Below are positions 5,891-6,833 of a DNA stretch of 6,833 bases, in pieces; position 1 is the stretch's first letter, and the number at the start of each line of letters is the position of its first letter. The DNA lies in assembly GCA_035906235.1 (NCBI GenBank), contig JAMIFN010000045.1:1-6833 (forward strand), given 5' to 3'. The position numbers and the translations under genes are program-made. Source of the stretch: JAMIFN01 sp035906235 (GTDB lineage: Bacteria > Pseudomonadota > Gammaproteobacteria > Burkholderiales > Burkholderiaceae_C). The notes below the pieces were generated by a model that saw only the letters and a list, made by a program, of their open reading frames with translations, was not told where the DNA came from and made no database searches.

Positions 5891-6507
5891 GCGCCCGCCT
5901 GCTGCAAAAGCTGCGCGGTTTCAAACAGGGGCAGGCCCACTATGCCGCTGTAGCTGCCCGCCATATGCTGCACAAAAGCCGCAGCCCTGCCCTGTATGCC
6001 ATAGCTGCCGGCCTTGCCCAGCGGCTCGCCACTGGCGACATAGGCGGCAATTTCTGCTGGCGATAAATCCTTGAACTGCACTTGCGAGCGTGAAAGTGAG
6101 GCGCACTGCCGCCCCTGCGCGTCTAGCACCACCACAGCCGTCAGCACCTCGTGCGCCCGCCCCGCCAACCGCGTCAGCATGGCGGCAGCGTCGGCGTTGT
6201 TTGCGGGTTTGCCCAAAATCTGCCCATCCAGCGCCACGGTGGTGTCGGCGCACAAAATCGGCAGCGCAGGCCACGCCGCTGCGTCTTGGCCTGCCTGCGC
6301 TTGCCAACGGGCATAGGCCGCTTGCGCTTTGAGCGCCGTGACGCGTTGCACATAGATAGCGGGCGTTTCGCCAGCCAGCAGCACTTCCAAATCTTCGGCG
6401 GCTTGTTTTTCTGCTGCGCTTTGCGGCAGCAGCAGGCGAAAATCCACGCCAATTTGCTGCAGCAGCTCGGCTCGGCGCGGGCTTTGGGAGGCCAGATAAA
6501 TCATCAT
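5887..6507 (-). CDS. maf: Maf family nucleoside triphosphate pyrophosphatase (YhdE-like dTTP/UTP type)
   Basis: Maf proteins hydrolyse non-canonical or excess nucleoside triphosphates to monophosphates in the cytoplasm. Studied YhdE-type members act on dTTP, UTP and modified pyrimidines, and Maf overproduction affects septation. The product is 206 residues (E. coli paralogues are about 195). Motifs in order: LASQSPRRAELL (5-16) with the phosphate-binding Arg pair; YVQRVTALKA (52-61) with the conserved lysine K60; CADTTVALDGQILGKP (86-101) with catalytic D88 and K100; GRAHEVLTAV (116-125); and GEPLGKAGSYGIQGRA (160-175) then GSYSGIVGLPLFET (184-197). The AGSYGIQG block favours the YhdE type over YceF. 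An Ala/Gln-rich insert (about 68-81) precedes the ADT motif. The start is the first of two adjacent ATGs (6507, 6504), neither with a clear Shine-Dalgarno. The stop overlaps the PIN start by 4 bp, and a terminator upstream isolates it from nadK. Confidence 0.93.
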   Translation of the reverse strand: MMIYLASQSPRRAELLQQIGVDFRLLLPQSAAEKQAAEDLEVLLAGETPAIYVQRVTALKAQAAYARWQAQAGQDAAAWPALPILCADTTVALDGQILGKPANNADAAAMLTRLAGRAHEVLTAVVVLDAQGRQCASLSRSQVQFKDLSPAEIAAYVASGEPLGKAGSYGIQGRAAAFVQHMAGSYSGIVGLPLFETAQLLQQAGA

Positions 6508-6540
6508 GCGATGGGTGTTTCCAAGGTTTTTTTAAGGGTG

Positions 6541-6596
6541 TTTTTGGCCTTTTAAGCCGAAAAAGCTGCCTGAGCAGCTATGCAATTGATAGTAAA
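6541..6596. repeat. probable Comamonadaceae-type intergenic interspersed repeat
   Basis: The plus strand reads TTTTTGGCCT, then a short variable hairpin-forming core, then AGCAGCTATGCAATTGATAG. From memory, many Comamonadaceae genomes carry intergenic repeats with GGCC plus an A/T run at one end and AGCAGCTAT followed by AATTTGATAG-like sequence at the other, around a stem-loop. This copy looks shortened in the middle. The match is from recollection, not from an alignment; only one copy is in the window. Confidence 0.4.
6560..6579 (-). terminator. rho-independent terminator after nadK
   Basis: On the minus strand AGCTGC (6579-6574), loop TCAG, and GCAGCT (6569-6564) form a perfect 6-bp stem with a 4-nt loop. 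A run of five T (counting the last stem base) follows, before a C. It begins 26 bp past the nadK stop, the expected place, and would leave maf to its own promoter. The short U-run suggests moderate strength. Confidence 0.62.
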
Positions 6597-6605
6597 GACT
6601 AGGGC

Positions 6606-6833
6606 TCAGCCTGCGTTGTGCTGATTCCAGTGCAGCTTTTCGCGCAGGGTGTCGTAATAAGTCCAGCCCCTGGGGTGCAATAGGCGCACCGAGTGTTCGG
6701 CGCGTTCGAGCAAGACCTGATCGCCATGCTGCAAATTCGCCAGCGATTGCATATCGAAATTGGCGCTGGCTTCGCGCCCGGCAATCATCTCGATGCGGAT
6801 CAGGGCATTGTTGGAAATCGCCAAAGGGCGATT
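6606..6833 (-). CDS. nadK: NAD kinase, C-terminal fragment (runs off the right edge)
   Basis: NAD kinase phosphorylates NAD to NADP using ATP or polyphosphate and is the only route to NADP. The window holds the last 75 residues of a protein usually about 290-300 long. The N-terminal GGDG motif and the NAD-binding core lie outside. What is visible matches the C-terminal beta-rich part: NRPLAIS at the edge (NRP/SRP-LVLP in relatives), IRIEMIAGREASANFDMQS, HGDQVLLERAEHSVRLLHPRGWTYYDTLREKLHWN, ending NQHNAG. The HPRGWxYYDTLRxKLHWN ending is a hallmark of betaproteobacterial NadK. It lies upstream of maf on the same strand but a terminator separates them. The frame is open to the window edge, so a TTG at 6824 is not a real start. 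Confidence 0.92.
   Translation of the reverse strand, partial: NRPLAISNNALIRIEMIAGREASANFDMQSLANLQHGDQVLLERAEHSVRLLHPRGWTYYDTLREKLHWNQHNAG

Larger units (their letters stand above)
6508..6605 (-). other. nadK-maf intergenic region
   Basis: This 98-bp gap contains, reading along the minus strand, the end of nadK transcription (terminator at 6560-6579), a repeat-like sequence, a seven-A tract and two copies of AAACACCC (6536-6543 and 6513-6520 on the plus strand as GGGTGTTT, 23 bp apart). The maf transcript should begin somewhere here, because the terminator separates it from nadK, but I see no convincing -35/-10 pair. Confidence 0.4.

Noticed and set aside
6151..6555. 134-codon plus-strand frame opposite maf
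   Set aside because: It is antisense to a well-conserved maf reading frame and has no family features.
1..6833. CRISPR array, insertion sequence, prophage, tRNA or rRNA
   Set aside because: I saw no regularly spaced repeats, transposase or integrase motifs, terminal inverted repeats or RNA-gene sequences.

Overview
This 6.8 kb window is ordinary bacterial chromosome. The protein sequences point to a betaproteobacterium, most likely family Comamonadaceae (order Burkholderiales). The strongest hints are the ParE N-terminus, the DUF2069 and YihY proteins side by side, the DUF4136-type lipoprotein, the C-terminus of NAD kinase, and an intergenic repeat that looks like one common in that family. 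Genes are densely packed, with overlaps or gaps of about 100 bp or less, and both window edges cut through a gene.

Layout. (1) Positions 1-1136, minus strand: the N-terminal part of parE (topoisomerase IV subunit B), running off the left edge. (2) Positions 1188-3308, minus strand: a three-gene unit transcribed towards parE. It encodes a DUF2069 membrane protein, then an LpxL/HtrB-type lipid A acyltransferase 5 bp later, then thiG (thiazole synthase), which overlaps the acyltransferase by 8 bp. A 51-bp gap with two competing inverted repeats separates thiG from parE. (3) From 3377, plus strand: a YihY-family membrane protein divergent from the unit above, across a 68-bp gap, followed by a putative DUF4136-like lipoprotein. 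(4) Positions 5438-6507, minus strand: maf (nucleotide pyrophosphatase) followed by a PIN-domain protein, coupled by an ATGA overlap. The PIN gene converges on the lipoprotein gene and overlaps it by 32 bp. (5) Positions 6606-6833, minus strand: the C-terminal end of nadK (NAD kinase). It is separated from maf by a 98-bp gap holding a rho-independent terminator, which appears to lie inside a Comamonadaceae-type interspersed repeat.

Functionally this is mixed housekeeping: chromosome decatenation, thiamine thiazole synthesis, outer-membrane lipid A acylation, two inner-membrane proteins of uncertain role, a likely outer-membrane lipoprotein, nucleotide-pool sanitation with a PIN nuclease-like partner, and NADP synthesis. 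I found no transposon, prophage, CRISPR array, tRNA or rRNA, and no convincing new multi-gene system. The items most worth a second look are the maf-PIN coupling without an antitoxin, the thiG-acyltransferase coupling, the apparently leaderless starts of parE and yihY, the competing hairpins before parE, and the terminator embedded in a repeat.
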